This document shows positions 8,120 through 16,548 of a stretch of 42,365 nt of DNA, in pieces. How positions within the stretch are numbered: position 1 is the stretch's first letter; each line of letters opens with the position of its first letter. Source of the DNA: Gemella bergeri ATCC 700627 (GTDB lineage Bacteria > Bacillota > Bacilli > Staphylococcales > Gemellaceae); NCBI RefSeq assembly GCF_000469465.1, contig NZ_KI271876.1, positions 1 to 42,365 on the forward strand, in the 5' to 3' direction. The position numbers and the translations under genes were made by a program. The notes under the pieces were generated by a model that was given only the letters and a program-made list of their open reading frames with translations, ran no database searches and was not told where the DNA came from.

Positions 8120-8410
8120 AAAATAAAAAACTCCCCTACTCTCCTAAGAGAATAAGGGCGAAATCAATTTCACGGTACCACCTTACTTTTCGTAAATACG
8201 AACTCAATCACTACATCTGAATATATTATATATTCAAAGATAATGTGCATTTATAACGTAATGCTCACGAAAAAAGTTTGTTTAAAACTCACTCTTTTTA
8301 CCATTCAAACCATTTTCATATATCGTCTACATTATGTGCTTACACCTACCCACACTCTCTGAAAAAGTTCTTATATACTACTTATTTGAATATTGGTAAT
8401 TCTTTAACTT
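8120..8410 (-). promoter_or_regulatory. T-box riboswitch leader of metQ
   Basis: On the minus strand the leader contains AGAGAGTGTGGGTAGGTG-type Stem I sequence near 8360-8345 and the conserved T-box AAGGTGGTACCGTG (8171-8184). A terminator follows (CCCTTATTCTC / GAGAGTAGGG with a U run, 8121-8158). Uncharged tRNA would pair with the TGG of the T-box and favour antitermination. AUG triplets lie in the expected specifier region (about 8319-8305), fitting a methionine specifier, but I could not fold it to prove which triplet is used. Confidence 0.88.
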
Positions 8411-8416
8411 GAGTAT

Positions 8417-8445
8417 ATCTTATCATCATCGATATTAATTGTCAA
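8417..8445 (-). promoter_or_regulatory. Promoter of the metQ T-box transcript
   Basis: Consensus TTGACA (8440-8445), 17-bp spacer and TAAGAT (8417-8422) on the minus strand, placed just before the T-box leader. The rest of the gap up to 8566 shows nothing recognisable. Confidence 0.8.
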
Positions 8446-8566
8446 TAGTTTTTCTAACTTTTTGCTAAATTTTTTGAAAATTCTTTTTTGTAAGGGTTTT
8501 AATTCAGGTAGTTGTCTATTCAAAAAATACATTTTTCTGAGAAATCAATAAAATAACACAAATTTT

Positions 8567-9331
8567 TTATTTTAAATTATTTTTTTCTAACCACTCGTTT
8601 ATAATTGATATTGTAACATTTCTGAATTTCGGTGCTTCGTACATATGATCAGAACCTTGAATAATTTTTAATTCAGAATTTTTATAACGTTTTGCTGTAG
8701 TTTTTGCGATGTTGGGCGAAACCATTTTATCATCTGTACCGGTTATTACTAAAACCGGTTTGGTTACTTTATCAAAATCGACACTTGCTCCTTTTTGTTT
8801 ATCTAAAAATGGTAAAGCCATTTGAAAATATACAAAGCCGGACTCCGGAACCAGTTTAGCAAATTCTCTTTCTTTATAATGTAATTCTTGGTTATTCATA
8901 CAGTAATCATAAAAAGCATGTTTATATGGTGGCATAGGCTTTTTCCAAAAACCCCAACGTAAAAAGTGTTTATAAAAACAAATTACCATATTCGGATAAA
9001 AAGCAAAAATTCCGGTAGCCGGTGCCGTTCCCATAAGTACAATACCCTCTACCTCTGTTCTAACAGCTACTAATTGTGCTATTAACCCGCCAAGTGAATG
9101 TCCTAATATTATCGGCGGTTCATTTAAACTTTCTACCAGTTGCACAATATCTTCTACATAATCATTAAGGCTTACCGTTCCGATTTTTCTTTCAGCTTCT
9201 TTATACGGTAAATCATGGTATCGAAGACTTGGTGTATAAACTTTTAACCCTAATTTTTCCAACTCCGTGGCAAATTCTCCCCAGACACTTCCGTCACACC
9301 ATGTGCCGTGAATCAAAACGATATTCTTCAT
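8567..9331 (-). CDS. Alpha/beta hydrolase
   Basis: Serine hydrolase of 254 residues. The nucleophile elbow GHSLGG places Ser79. The acid is probably the aspartate in ITGTDDKM and the base the histidine in GSDHMYE. The oxyanion region is IHGTWCDGSVW at the N-terminus. It resembles the esterase/EstA-like group with a Trp-Cys after HGT, but substrate cannot be assigned. No signal peptide, so it is cytoplasmic. It is preceded by AAAGGAG and is monocistronic by position, with a -10 TATAAT about 50 bp upstream. No physical link to its neighbours. Confidence 0.85.
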   Translation of the reverse strand: MKNIVLIHGTWCDGSVWGEFATELEKLGLKVYTPSLRYHDLPYKEAERKIGTVSLNDYVEDIVQLVESLNEPPIILGHSLGGLIAQLVAVRTEVEGIVLMGTAPATGIFAFYPNMVICFYKHFLRWGFWKKPMPPYKHAFYDYCMNNQELHYKEREFAKLVPESGFVYFQMALPFLDKQKGASVDFDKVTKPVLVITGTDDKMVSPNIAKTTAKRYKNSELKIIQGSDHMYEAPKFRNVTISIINEWLEKNNLK

Positions 9332-9765
9332 AACACTATCTCCTTTAGCAAATTAAATTTTACACTTATTATACTCTAAATAACAAAAAAATAAAATTAT
9401 TTTGAGAGTGCTTGAAAAATATATTTTTAAAAGTATTTATAATATATAGAACTTTAACATATTCTATTCTTTACACCATAGTTATTACCCTTTTATAAAA
9501 TAAACTCTATAAATTTATTTCATACATGATTTGCCTTTTTTGTTTCACATTTACTGTATCTCCACAGTTATTTTTAAGTTTATTTTAAGTTTTTATTTGT
9601 ATTTTTCTGTAAGTCATGATAATATATTTAGTGAGCAACCTAGTTGTGTATTTTTTTAAACACCTATTGATAACGATTATCTCTATCGTGATTTTCTTTA
9701 AAAATTATTTTTAAAATACATAACAAAGTTTTGAATAATAAATATACTAAGAGAGGTTATCTTAA
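9332..9765. promoter_or_regulatory. Divergent control region between hydrolase and NEAT gene
   Basis: Holds the hydrolase promoter on the left and the NEAT gene promoter on the right. For the NEAT gene, TTGTAT (9597-9602), a 17-bp spacer and TAATAT (9620-9625) give a leader of about 130 nt. A second weak pair, TTGTGT and TGATAA, would overlap the Fur-like box. Nothing else is recognised. Confidence 0.5.
9669..9687 (+). promoter_or_regulatory. Fur-like box before the large NEAT gene
   Basis: GATAACGATTATCTCTATC matches most positions of the 19-bp Fur consensus GATAATGATTATCATTATC. It sits 78 bp before the ATG, over or just after the promoter, where iron-loaded Fur would repress. Confidence 0.7.
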
Positions 9766-12700
9766 ATGAAAAAAAATAGTTTATTTACGTTGTTGCTGGC
9801 AGGAGTTGTAACAACCGGTGTAAGTGCACCTTATACGGCACTCAATCATAATAACGTAGCAAATGCTACCGATAAAACTGCCGCTACCAACAAAACTTTA
9901 GATATTAAAAATCTAAAAGACGGGGAATACTCACTTGATGTGAAAATCTTAAATTTCAGTAATGGAAAAACGGCATCAATGGCAAACGGTGCTGTAAAAA
10001 GAGAAAACACACGTCTTATTGTTAGAAATGGGCAATATTTTATCAGACTTTCTTTCCAACCGATTGAACATGGTATGGGAAGTCAAAAATTCAGAGGTTA
10101 CTTAGGTGATTTAAAATATTACAGCGGTGATAAATCTTATGCTGATAGAATGAAAATCGCTGATAATGAATTTAAAGAAACAACAATAGTAGAAAACTAT
10201 AACACTAACGAAAAAGATGACTTTTTCGATACTTACAAAAAACACTATCCTTCTCGAACTGCTTATCCTAAGACAGTAGAATATCCTATTGATAAAAATA
10301 AAATAACTGCTGATAGCAAACTGGTTACTTTTGGTCAGGTCTACGTTCCTGTTATGGATTCTATTAGTGAGGGTCTTGGAACACAAAACATTATACTAAA
10401 TCATGATTTTAGTACACTTAAAGTAATTAAAGTAGCAGAAGATCCGAAACCCATTGAACGATATGTTAACATTCATGTTAAAGATGATACTATAGTATCT
10501 CCTGTAGTTAGAAAAAATGTTGATACTATCGGAAAATTAGTTCAAGAAAACGAGCAAGAATACTTAGTTCTTACCTATTATAGTAAAATCGGTGAAGGTG
10601 AAAAGAATGACGGTCTTCAAAATATTAAATATGCGGATAAAGCTATTGAAAATGCTAAAGACTCTGATTTAAAAACTCCTACAGAGGTAAAAGTAATCCA
10701 AACTTTAAAAACTTCCGAAAAGACTTTTGAAATTTCTCAAGCTAAAATCCCCGTTACCGGTAAAAAAGAAGTTTTTGTTTACGGTGATTTTCAATATCCG
10801 GCAGGCATATTCAAAAAATACGGAATTGTCTCTTGGGATGATAAAAATGTTAATATCAATAAATCACCTAAAGTAGATGCTCCTAAACTATTCTCTCTTA
10901 AACCTGTAGTACATGGAACTACCGTTAAAAAAGCCGGTGACCCTAAGCAGGAATTCGATTTTTCTAAAGACGGTGTTGATTATTCACCATATAACGGTAT
11001 TAACGGTGATAAATTCAAATTAGCTAATAACTACTTCTTCTCATTAGAAGCTGCATTTGAACGACTTAGTCTTGTGAATACTAAAACTCGTTATCTAAAA
11101 TATACCTTAGATGGCAGCGAACCGACATTTTCATCACGAGATGCTGTAGCACGTTTTGCTAATGCCAACCCACATAAACCGGAATTTTACTACAACTTAA
11201 ACATAGATCCTTTTGAAGAAGGTTCAAAAGTACCTACTACCGGTGGAAACTTAACACTAAAAGTAAAAGCATTTAGTGCAGACGGTAAAGAAAGTAGCGA
11301 AACAAAAACTTACGTATTACCTTTTGATAAAGAAACACTTGACAAAACAGAAACTACCGTTGACATCGATGGTACCAAGTACAAAGCTACATTATCTTCT
11401 GACAGAAAATTCTTACTTGATGAAGATGCACGTCTTGAAGCTACCCCTATTTCTGAAGAAATAATAAATAAAACACTGGACAGTAAGATTAATGAACTTG
11501 GCTTAAAAAATGCTAAAACTTTAAAATTAAATATTACTAAAAAAGATGGTTCTAAATTTACTCCTATTACTAAAAACGGTTGGGATGTTGGTGAAAATCC
11601 AATCTTTACTTTAAAACTGGAAAATTATAAAGCAACAGCTAACACTCACGCTTATATCTATGAAAACGGTATTCTTCGACCGGTTCCGACAAAAGCTAGT
11701 AGAACCGGTTTGGAATTCAATGTTAATAGTGATGAAGCATACTTTGTTATCGCTGAAAAAGATACAAAAGCACTAACTGAAGAAAAAATTGCAGAACTTA
11801 AAGAAAAAGCTAAGGAAGCGGAAAAAGTTCTTGCTGAAACTACCAGTATTTCTACTGCAAAATCTAATTTAGAAGCGGAATTACAAAAAGTTAAGAAAAA
11901 AATTAAATACAATAGTTTTACATTAAATGCTGTTCTTCTGCATCTGGAAAACATAGATAAAAACCTAAAAATTCTAAAATCTGAAAAAACAACAGATATA
12001 AAATACTTGCAAAAAAATGCTAAAACTCTAAGCGATATTGTTGATTCTGATATTTTAAAACAATTATTAACACCTGAAAAACTTGCTTCTTTAAATGAAT
12101 TAAAAACACGTATGAATAATTCATTAACAGATACCGAAGCACTATCTAAAAATCTAAAAGAATTACAAACCGCATTAAATACATTAGAGTACAAATACCC
12201 TACTCAAGACGTTGAGTTCGCTATTAAAAAATTCCATCATCCTGAAGAAACTTCAATGGCAAATAATGTATTTGTTAACAAAGGAAAATTAATCTTCACT
12301 CCAACTAAAACTTACTTGGATATTGATTTAAAAACTATGATATTCGGTTCAGTGCATGCTCACTTGTTAGATTTTGATGTCTTTAAAGACCAACTTGATG
12401 GAGAAAAACTACCATATCATGTTGTTAATAAATACGATGACCTTAATTCGCTAACCGGAGAAATCGGTAACTTTAATAAAAAATTGCTCGTTGAATTAGA
12501 AAAAGATGTAAAAAACAGCTATGATGTTCGTGTACCTAATGACGGAATGGGAACTTCAAGACCGGAGGCAAAATTAGTATTCTCTACTACCATTAATCGT
12601 CCTGAAGTGCCAAGTGATGAAGAAATGACAGCAAAAAAACTAAAAGAAACCGTCGAAAATGCAAAAACTGAGATTGAAAAATTATCTGATTTAACTAAAG

Positions 12701-13077
12701 AACAAAAAGAAAAATTTGTTAAACAATTAAATGATGCAAAAGATATTAATTCAGCTAATAAAATCTTAGAAGATGCGAAAAAACAAAACAAAGAAAATAA
12801 ATCTGATAAAGACAAATCAGGTAAAAACGATAACGATAACAATAACAACAACAATAACAACAATAATAACAATAACAACAATAACAACAATAATAACAAT
12901 AATAACAATAATAACAATAATAACAACAATAACAACAATAACAACAATAATAATAATAAACCTACCGATAACGGTAAAAAATTACCTAGTACCGGTATTA
13001 CAGCCACAACTACTGCCGGCTTAGGTTTCTTAACACTGCTTTTCGCTTTGGTTCTTCGTAGAAAAAACAATAAATAA
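9766..13077 (+). CDS. Cell-wall NEAT-domain heme-binding protein with poly-Asn stalk
   Basis: Surface protein of 1103 residues. The order is: signal peptide (about 1-35); NEAT domain A (52-222, SMAN at 71-74); a linker region; a chitobiase C-terminal-like beta domain (about 375-520, YTLDGSEPTFSS); a second beta domain ending AYFVIAE (530-665); an alpha-helical, probably coiled-coil segment (668-805); NEAT domain B (813-947, SMAN again); a helical segment; a run of 40 Asn (1025-1064); and sorting signal LPSTG (1073-1077) with a hydrophobic helix and RRKNNK tail. The two-NEAT architecture recalls streptococcal Shr, although Shr has leucine-rich repeats between its NEATs and no LPXTG. Likely role: capture of heme or hemoprotein at the cell wall under iron limitation, supported by its Fur-like box. 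It is separate from the transporter cluster, with the thiamine operon in between. Confidence 0.85.
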   Translation: MKKNSLFTLLLAGVVTTGVSAPYTALNHNNVANATDKTAATNKTLDIKNLKDGEYSLDVKILNFSNGKTASMANGAVKRENTRLIVRNGQYFIRLSFQPIEHGMGSQKFRGYLGDLKYYSGDKSYADRMKIADNEFKETTIVENYNTNEKDDFFDTYKKHYPSRTAYPKTVEYPIDKNKITADSKLVTFGQVYVPVMDSISEGLGTQNIILNHDFSTLKVIKVAEDPKPIERYVNIHVKDDTIVSPVVRKNVDTIGKLVQENEQEYLVLTYYSKIGEGEKNDGLQNIKYADKAIENAKDSDLKTPTEVKVIQTLKTSEKTFEISQAKIPVTGKKEVFVYGDFQYPAGIFKKYGIVSWDDKNVNINKSPKVDAPKLFSLKPVVHGTTVKKAGDPKQEFDFSKDGVDYSPYNGINGDKFKLANNYFFSLEAAFERLSLVNTKTRYLKYTLDGSEPTFSSRDAVARFANANPHKPEFYYNLNIDPFEEGSKVPTTGGNLTLKVKAFSADGKESSETKTYVLPFDKETLDKTETTVDIDGTKYKATLSSDRKFLLDEDARLEATPISEEIINKTLDSKINELGLKNAKTLKLNITKKDGSKFTPITKNGWDVGENPIFTLKLENYKATANTHAYIYENGILRPVPTKASRTGLEFNVNSDEAYFVIAEKDTKALTEEKIAELKEKAKEAEKVLAETTSISTAKSNLEAELQKVKKKIKYNSFTLNAVLLHLENIDKNLKILKSEKTTDIKYLQKNAKTLSDIVDSDILKQLLTPEKLASLNELKTRMNNSLTDTEALSKNLKELQTALNTLEYKYPTQDVEFAIKKFHHPEETSMANNVFVNKGKLIFTPTKTYLDIDLKTMIFGSVHAHLLDFDVFKDQLDGEKLPYHVVNKYDDLNSLTGEIGNFNKKLLVELEKDVKNSYDVRVPNDGMGTSRPEAKLVFSTTINRPEVPSDEEMTAKKLKETVENAKTEIEKLSDLTKEQKEKFVKQLNDAKDINSANKILEDAKKQNKENKSDKDKSGKNDNDNNNNNNNNNNNNNNNNNNNNNNNNNNNNNNNNNNNNNNNNKPTDNGKKLPSTGITATTTAGLGFLTLLFALVLRRKNNK
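12838..12957 (+). repeat. AAC/AAT trinucleotide tract encoding 40 Asn
   Basis: Forty consecutive AAC or AAT codons in irregular alternation, just before the LPSTG signal. Unit changes stay in frame, so slippage would vary stalk length without inactivating the protein. It probably forms a flexible wall-spanning spacer. Confidence 0.95.
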
Positions 13078-13083
13078 TTACTA

Positions 13084-13126
13084 AAAAAGGATATACCACT
13101 ATTAATTTAGTGTATATCCTTTTTAT
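13084..13126. terminator. Bidirectional terminator between NEAT gene and thi operon
   Basis: Stem AAGGATATACCAC / GTGTATATCCTT flanked by A and T runs on both sides, lying between two convergent genes, so it can stop transcription from either side. A second small inverted repeat (ATCACTTT / AAAGTGAT) follows to about 13156. Confidence 0.8.
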
Positions 13127-13171
13127 CACTTTGCGAATCGTCTTCAAAAAGTGATTTCCTTTGGAGGCTTT

Positions 13172-13805
13172 TTATAATTGTTTTATCATGGTTTTAACGG
13201 TTTCTTCTATATCATTTGCATATGAGATGGCAGAAATAATTGATACACCGTCTATCCCAATATCTCTAATATCTCTAATATGTTCTGTATTAATACCGCC
13301 TATTGCAACGATTGGTAAATCTTTTGCCAATTCTTTTATTTCCTTTAAGCCGGTATATCCTATTGCCCTACCTGCATCATCTTTTGATATTGTTGAAAAA
13401 ACAGGTCCTACTCCAATATAATCAACATAGTCTAGTTTTGAACTTTTATACTCTGCGGTATTTCCTACTGATAACCCGATAATTGCCTTTGGCAGTAATT
13501 TTCGAATTTTTTTCTACATCAATATCTCCTTGACCGACATGAACACCATCTGCTTGAAGCTTTATTGCCAAATCAACATCATCATTGATAATAAATGGTA
13601 CTTTATATTGCTTACATAGGTTTTGAACCGTTCGTGCCATTTGTTCTTTTTTATCACCTTTTAATGCTTCCACGCCTTTTTCACGAAATTGAAACATTGT
13701 TATACCACCTTTAAGTGCTGATTCGACAACATCCGGTAGATATTTATTATCACATGTAGTCGTTCCACAAATAAAATATAATTGTAAAACTTGTCTATTA
13801 AACAT
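13172..13805 (-). pseudogene. thiE: Thiamine-phosphate synthase thiE, frameshifted
   Basis: ThiE joins HMP-pyrophosphate and thiazole phosphate to make thiamine phosphate. The N-terminal frame is good through [15 protein letters not shown] and [14 protein letters not shown]. It is then thrown out of frame at a run of seven A residues (13507-13513) and stops at 13446. Removing one A gives [20 protein letters not shown] and an uninterrupted frame through IGVGPVF, AIGGIN and GVSIISAI to TAA at 13172, a normal 210 residues. The rest of the gene shows no other damage, so the event is recent, phase-variable or a homopolymer sequencing error. It starts just after the thiM stop. As written the product lacks the C-terminal part of the barrel and should be inactive. 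Confidence 0.85.
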
Positions 13806-13806
13806 A

Positions 13807-14589
13807 CTATTTCACCCTTTTATAACGCACTATATCTTCGTCCGTTACCGTATATAAAGCGTTAATAAATTCTACTTTATACGTACCCGGTAGGTCTGCA
13901 CGTGGCATTTTTTCCGCAATTTCTCCGGCAATATTATATGTCAACATAGCATTCTCCAAAGCGGCTAACGGATTATTGCTATCTACTCCGATAAAACCTG
14001 CCAATACCGCACCTAAAAGACACCCTGTTCCTATAACCTTAGGCATCATGGCACTACCATTATATATAGTGAGAACTTCGCCATTTACCGCTATCGCATC
14101 TACTTCGCCCGTCACTACTATCGGAATATTATATTTTTTGTTCGCCAATAGTGCCAACTCCGCTACATTATCTACCGTTGCACTGTCAACACCTTTTGAC
14201 TCTATATCCATTCCTACTAAAGCACCGATTTCTCCTGCATTACCACGTATTACAGCTAATTTATGATTACTAATTAAGTCTTCCAGAACCTTTTTTCTAT
14301 AAGCACTTGCTCCGCAAGCAACCGGATCAAGCACCGCCGGTACTTTATAACGTTCGGCGAGCGTTAACGCATCTTTGTAAAGTTACCAATTTTCATCGGT
14401 TAATGTACCGATATTAATAAGTAATCCACTCGCATAACGTAATAAATCTTCCAAATCATCTTTATATTCACTCATTGCCGGTGATGCCCCGAGTGCTACC
14501 AACCCGTTCGCTGTGAAATTTTTCACAACGTCATTAGTAATACAAATAACCAATGGAGCTTTTTCTTTTAATAATTTTATACTGCTCAT
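13807..14589 (-). pseudogene. thiM: Hydroxyethylthiazole kinase thiM with an in-frame stop
   Basis: ThiM phosphorylates the thiazole salvage precursor. The frame starts at 14589 after AAAGGAG and reads [27 protein letters not shown], then [17 protein letters not shown] (14383-14385, codon 69) follows. The same frame continues without further damage through [11 protein letters not shown] and GTGCLLGAV to the stop at 13807. Total length would be 260 residues, normal for ThiM. This is a single nonsense codon, not a frameshift, so homopolymer error does not explain it. Reinitiation at a GTG before LDPVACG is possible but would lose the N-terminal substrate-binding part. Confidence 0.85.
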
Positions 14590-14593
14590 TATT

Positions 14594-15388
14594 TTATTCT
14601 CCTTTGTATGCTAAATGGTTAACAGGTCCATTCCCATGCCCTATTCCCGGTGCTTCGCTTATCGCCGTTGATATAAATCTTTTAGCTGTTGCCACCGCCT
14701 CAACCAAATCACGCCCTTTTGCCAACTCCGCTGTAATGACCGCAGAAAATGTACAACCTGTCCCATGTGTATGACGTGTATTTACACGTTCGCTGAAAAA
14801 TACATGACGTGAACCGTCTTTGGTAAATAAATAATCCGCAGCATTACCTGTAAGATGACCGCCTTTAATAACAACCGACTGACATCCAACTTCCGATATA
14901 ATAAATTTCCCTGCTTTATTAATATCCGATTCCGTTATTATTTCAAAATTTACTATTTCTTCTGTTTCCGGAATATTCGGTGTAATAACCGTAGCTAAAG
15001 GCAAAATTTCTTGTTTTAAATTTCTTCTTGCCTTATCATCTATAAGTTTATCTCCGCTTGTGGCTACCATAACCGGATCAACTACATACAGATGATTTTT
15101 CGGTATATATCGTTTTATTAATCTCATCATATCAGCATTAGCTATCATTCCGGTTTTAATAGCGTGTGGTGCTATATCGTTAAATACACTGTTCAACTGT
15201 GCTTCTATCGTTTCTAAATTCAGATGTTGAATATATTGAACACCCAAAGTATTTTGGGCAACAACGCTGGTTACCACTGCCATACCATAGACACCACGTG
15301 CCTGAAATGTTTTCAAATCCGCCATAATACCCGCTCCCCCTGTAGGGTCTGTGCCGGCTATCGTCAACGCAATATTTAATTTACTCAT
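14594..15388 (-). CDS. thiD: Hydroxymethylpyrimidine/phosphomethylpyrimidine kinase
   Basis: Ribokinase-fold enzyme of 264 residues that phosphorylates HMP to HMP-phosphate and HMP-pyrophosphate for thiamine synthesis. Motifs seen: [20 protein letters not shown] at the N-terminus, the middle [15 protein letters not shown], and the anion-hole motif [16 protein letters not shown] chose the start at 15388, where TAATG joins the tenA stop and the thiD start; the ATG seven codons upstream would add LGVERI, unusual for the family. Intact, unlike its downstream partners thiM and thiE. Its product would therefore be a dead end unless thiE is provided elsewhere. Confidence 0.93.
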   Translation of the reverse strand: MSKLNIALTIAGTDPTGGAGIMADLKTFQARGVYGMAVVTSVVAQNTLGVQYIQHLNLETIEAQLNSVFNDIAPHAIKTGMIANADMMRLIKRYIPKNHLYVVDPVMVATSGDKLIDDKARRNLKQEILPLATVITPNIPETEEIVNFEIITESDINKAGKFIISEVGCQSVVIKGGHLTGNAADYLFTKDGSRHVFFSERVNTRHTHGTGCTFSAVITAELAKGRDLVEAVATAKRFISTAISEAPGIGHGNGPVNHLAYKGE

Positions 15389-16071
15389 TATTCTTTCAAC
15401 TCCCAACATTCTTGTGTATACGCCATATTAAAGAATTTTCTTTCATGTTCGCAACTTTCCAAAAAATTTTTAACAAGCCGTTTTCTATCAGCAATAGACA
15501 TATGCTCAGCTAAACGATTAATTATTTTATAATACCAATGTAAACAATCTTTTGCCAAATCTCCGGCATAGAACTCAACCCAAAATTTTAATGGGTGATC
15601 GTCTGCCAATTTATTTTCTGCCAGAATTTTCTCTGCTATTTTCGCATAAATCCATGGACATGGCGCCATACCACTAAGTGTTTCTGCCATACCGAAAGCA
15701 TAGGCATTGTAATACATATGTTTTATATAATGATCAGCCGACGGATACCACTCGCCACCTTTAATAATTTCATTATAATCACGTCCTATATAATCGGCTA
15801 AGTTTTTATGAGCGGCAATTTCTTCATTTAAAACAAAATTTATTTGACTTAAAAAGAAATTTTTTTCATCTTTGTTATCACTTTTCGCCAGTAATAATGC
15901 GTAAATATCGCTAAAATTAGCTAAATACAACGCATCCGCTTTTAAGTAGTGAACCACTGCTTCCTCTGATAAATCAGCATGAATTAACCCTTGAATAAAG
16001 CCGTCATAATAAATTTTATCAATAATCGGCAGTGCCTTTTCTTCCATTATATCTGTAATTTGTTTCATCAA
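15388..16071 (-). CDS. tenA: TenA/thiaminase II family aminopyrimidine hydrolase
   Basis: 227-residue helical-bundle protein of the TenA family, which salvages pyrimidine (HMP) from degraded thiamine such as aminomethyl-HMP. Expected active-site residues are present: D46 (KADALYL), the nucleophile C138 (MAPCPWIY) and a glutamate in HERKFFNMAY (E210). It is the first gene after the TPP riboswitch and overlaps thiD by one base. Its pairing with thiD means the pyrimidine-salvage half of the operon is intact. Confidence 0.93.
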   Translation of the reverse strand: MMKQITDIMEEKALPIIDKIYYDGFIQGLIHADLSEEAVVHYLKADALYLANFSDIYALLLAKSDNKDEKNFFLSQINFVLNEEIAAHKNLADYIGRDYNEIIKGGEWYPSADHYIKHMYYNAYAFGMAETLSGMAPCPWIYAKIAEKILAENKLADDHPLKFWVEFYAGDLAKDCLHWYYKIINRLAEHMSIADRKRLVKNFLESCEHERKFFNMAYTQECWELKE

Positions 16072-16110
16072 TATATCCCCTTAGTATTTTATTTGATTAT
16101 AAACACAACC

Positions 16111-16142
16111 TAAAAAACTCCCAAACGTAGTGCATGGGAGTT
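16111..16142 (-). terminator. TPP-riboswitch expression-platform terminator
   Basis: Minus-strand stem AACTCCCA / TGGGAGTT followed by TTTTTT, placed between the aptamer and tenA. It would form when TPP is bound. Confidence 0.8.
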
Positions 16143-16182
16143 AAAAAGTGTATTAATATTTACATAAAAAGACAAATTTTCA

Positions 16183-16267
16183 TCACATTTCCTACGCTAG
16201 CATTATCTAGTTCAGGTCAAAGGGTCTAACATTCGTTATCTCAGCCTAAAGGCACCCCTAGTGCTTA
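16183..16267 (-). promoter_or_regulatory. TPP riboswitch (thi box) aptamer
   Basis: On the minus strand: CACTAGGGGTGCC, GGCTGAGAT, GACCCTTTGACCTGAACTAG and GATAATGCTAGCGTAGGAAA, the conserved core of the TPP aptamer in the correct order. It precedes tenA-thiD-thiM-thiE and is sequence-intact although two of the four genes are not. Confidence 0.95.
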
Positions 16268-16285
16268 TATTTAATTTACCACCCT

Positions 16286-16314
16286 ATCGTAACAGACTTT
16301 TTTTAAAATGTCAA
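16286..16314 (-). promoter_or_regulatory. Promoter of the thiamine operon
   Basis: TTGACA (16309-16314), 17-bp spacer and TACGAT (16286-16291) on the minus strand, just upstream of the TPP aptamer. Confidence 0.8.
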
Positions 16315-16442
16315 TCTTAATGCAATCGTTTTATTTATTTTTATATATCACTTAAATTGCTGATAATTATCTTTATTTTTATAATAAAACAAAGATAATA
16401 TCCTTATATTTTGCTGAAATTATATATTTTTTTAAATAAATT

Positions 16443-16493
16443 AAGAATGATTATTATTTTCTTCTTTATTTTTTACAGATTTTATAATATAAT
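16443..16493 (+). promoter_or_regulatory. Fur-like box and promoter of the three-NEAT gene
   Basis: AAGAATGATTATTATTTTC (16443-16461) agrees with the Fur consensus at about 15 of 19 positions. It lies directly before TTTATT (16465-16470), a 17-bp spacer and TATAAT (16488-16493). The next NEAT gene has the same layout. Confidence 0.65.
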
Positions 16494-16548
16494 ATTGCTT
16501 AGCGATTTTTTTAAAATCGATTACATATAAATAAGGAGATTTATCAAT

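Noticed and set aside
11276-11464. 62-codon plus-strand frame inside the large NEAT gene
   Set aside because: Out-of-frame shadow within a long, domain-rich coding region.
12519-13070. Long minus-strand frame with poly-Leu opposite the NEAT gene
   Set aside because: It is the antisense reading of the AAC/AAT tract and LPXTG region; the plus-strand protein has clear domains.
13161-13421. Plus-strand frame of 86 codons near thiE
   Set aside because: It lies opposite the intact C-terminal coding sequence of thiE, which reads cleanly on the minus strand once one A is removed.
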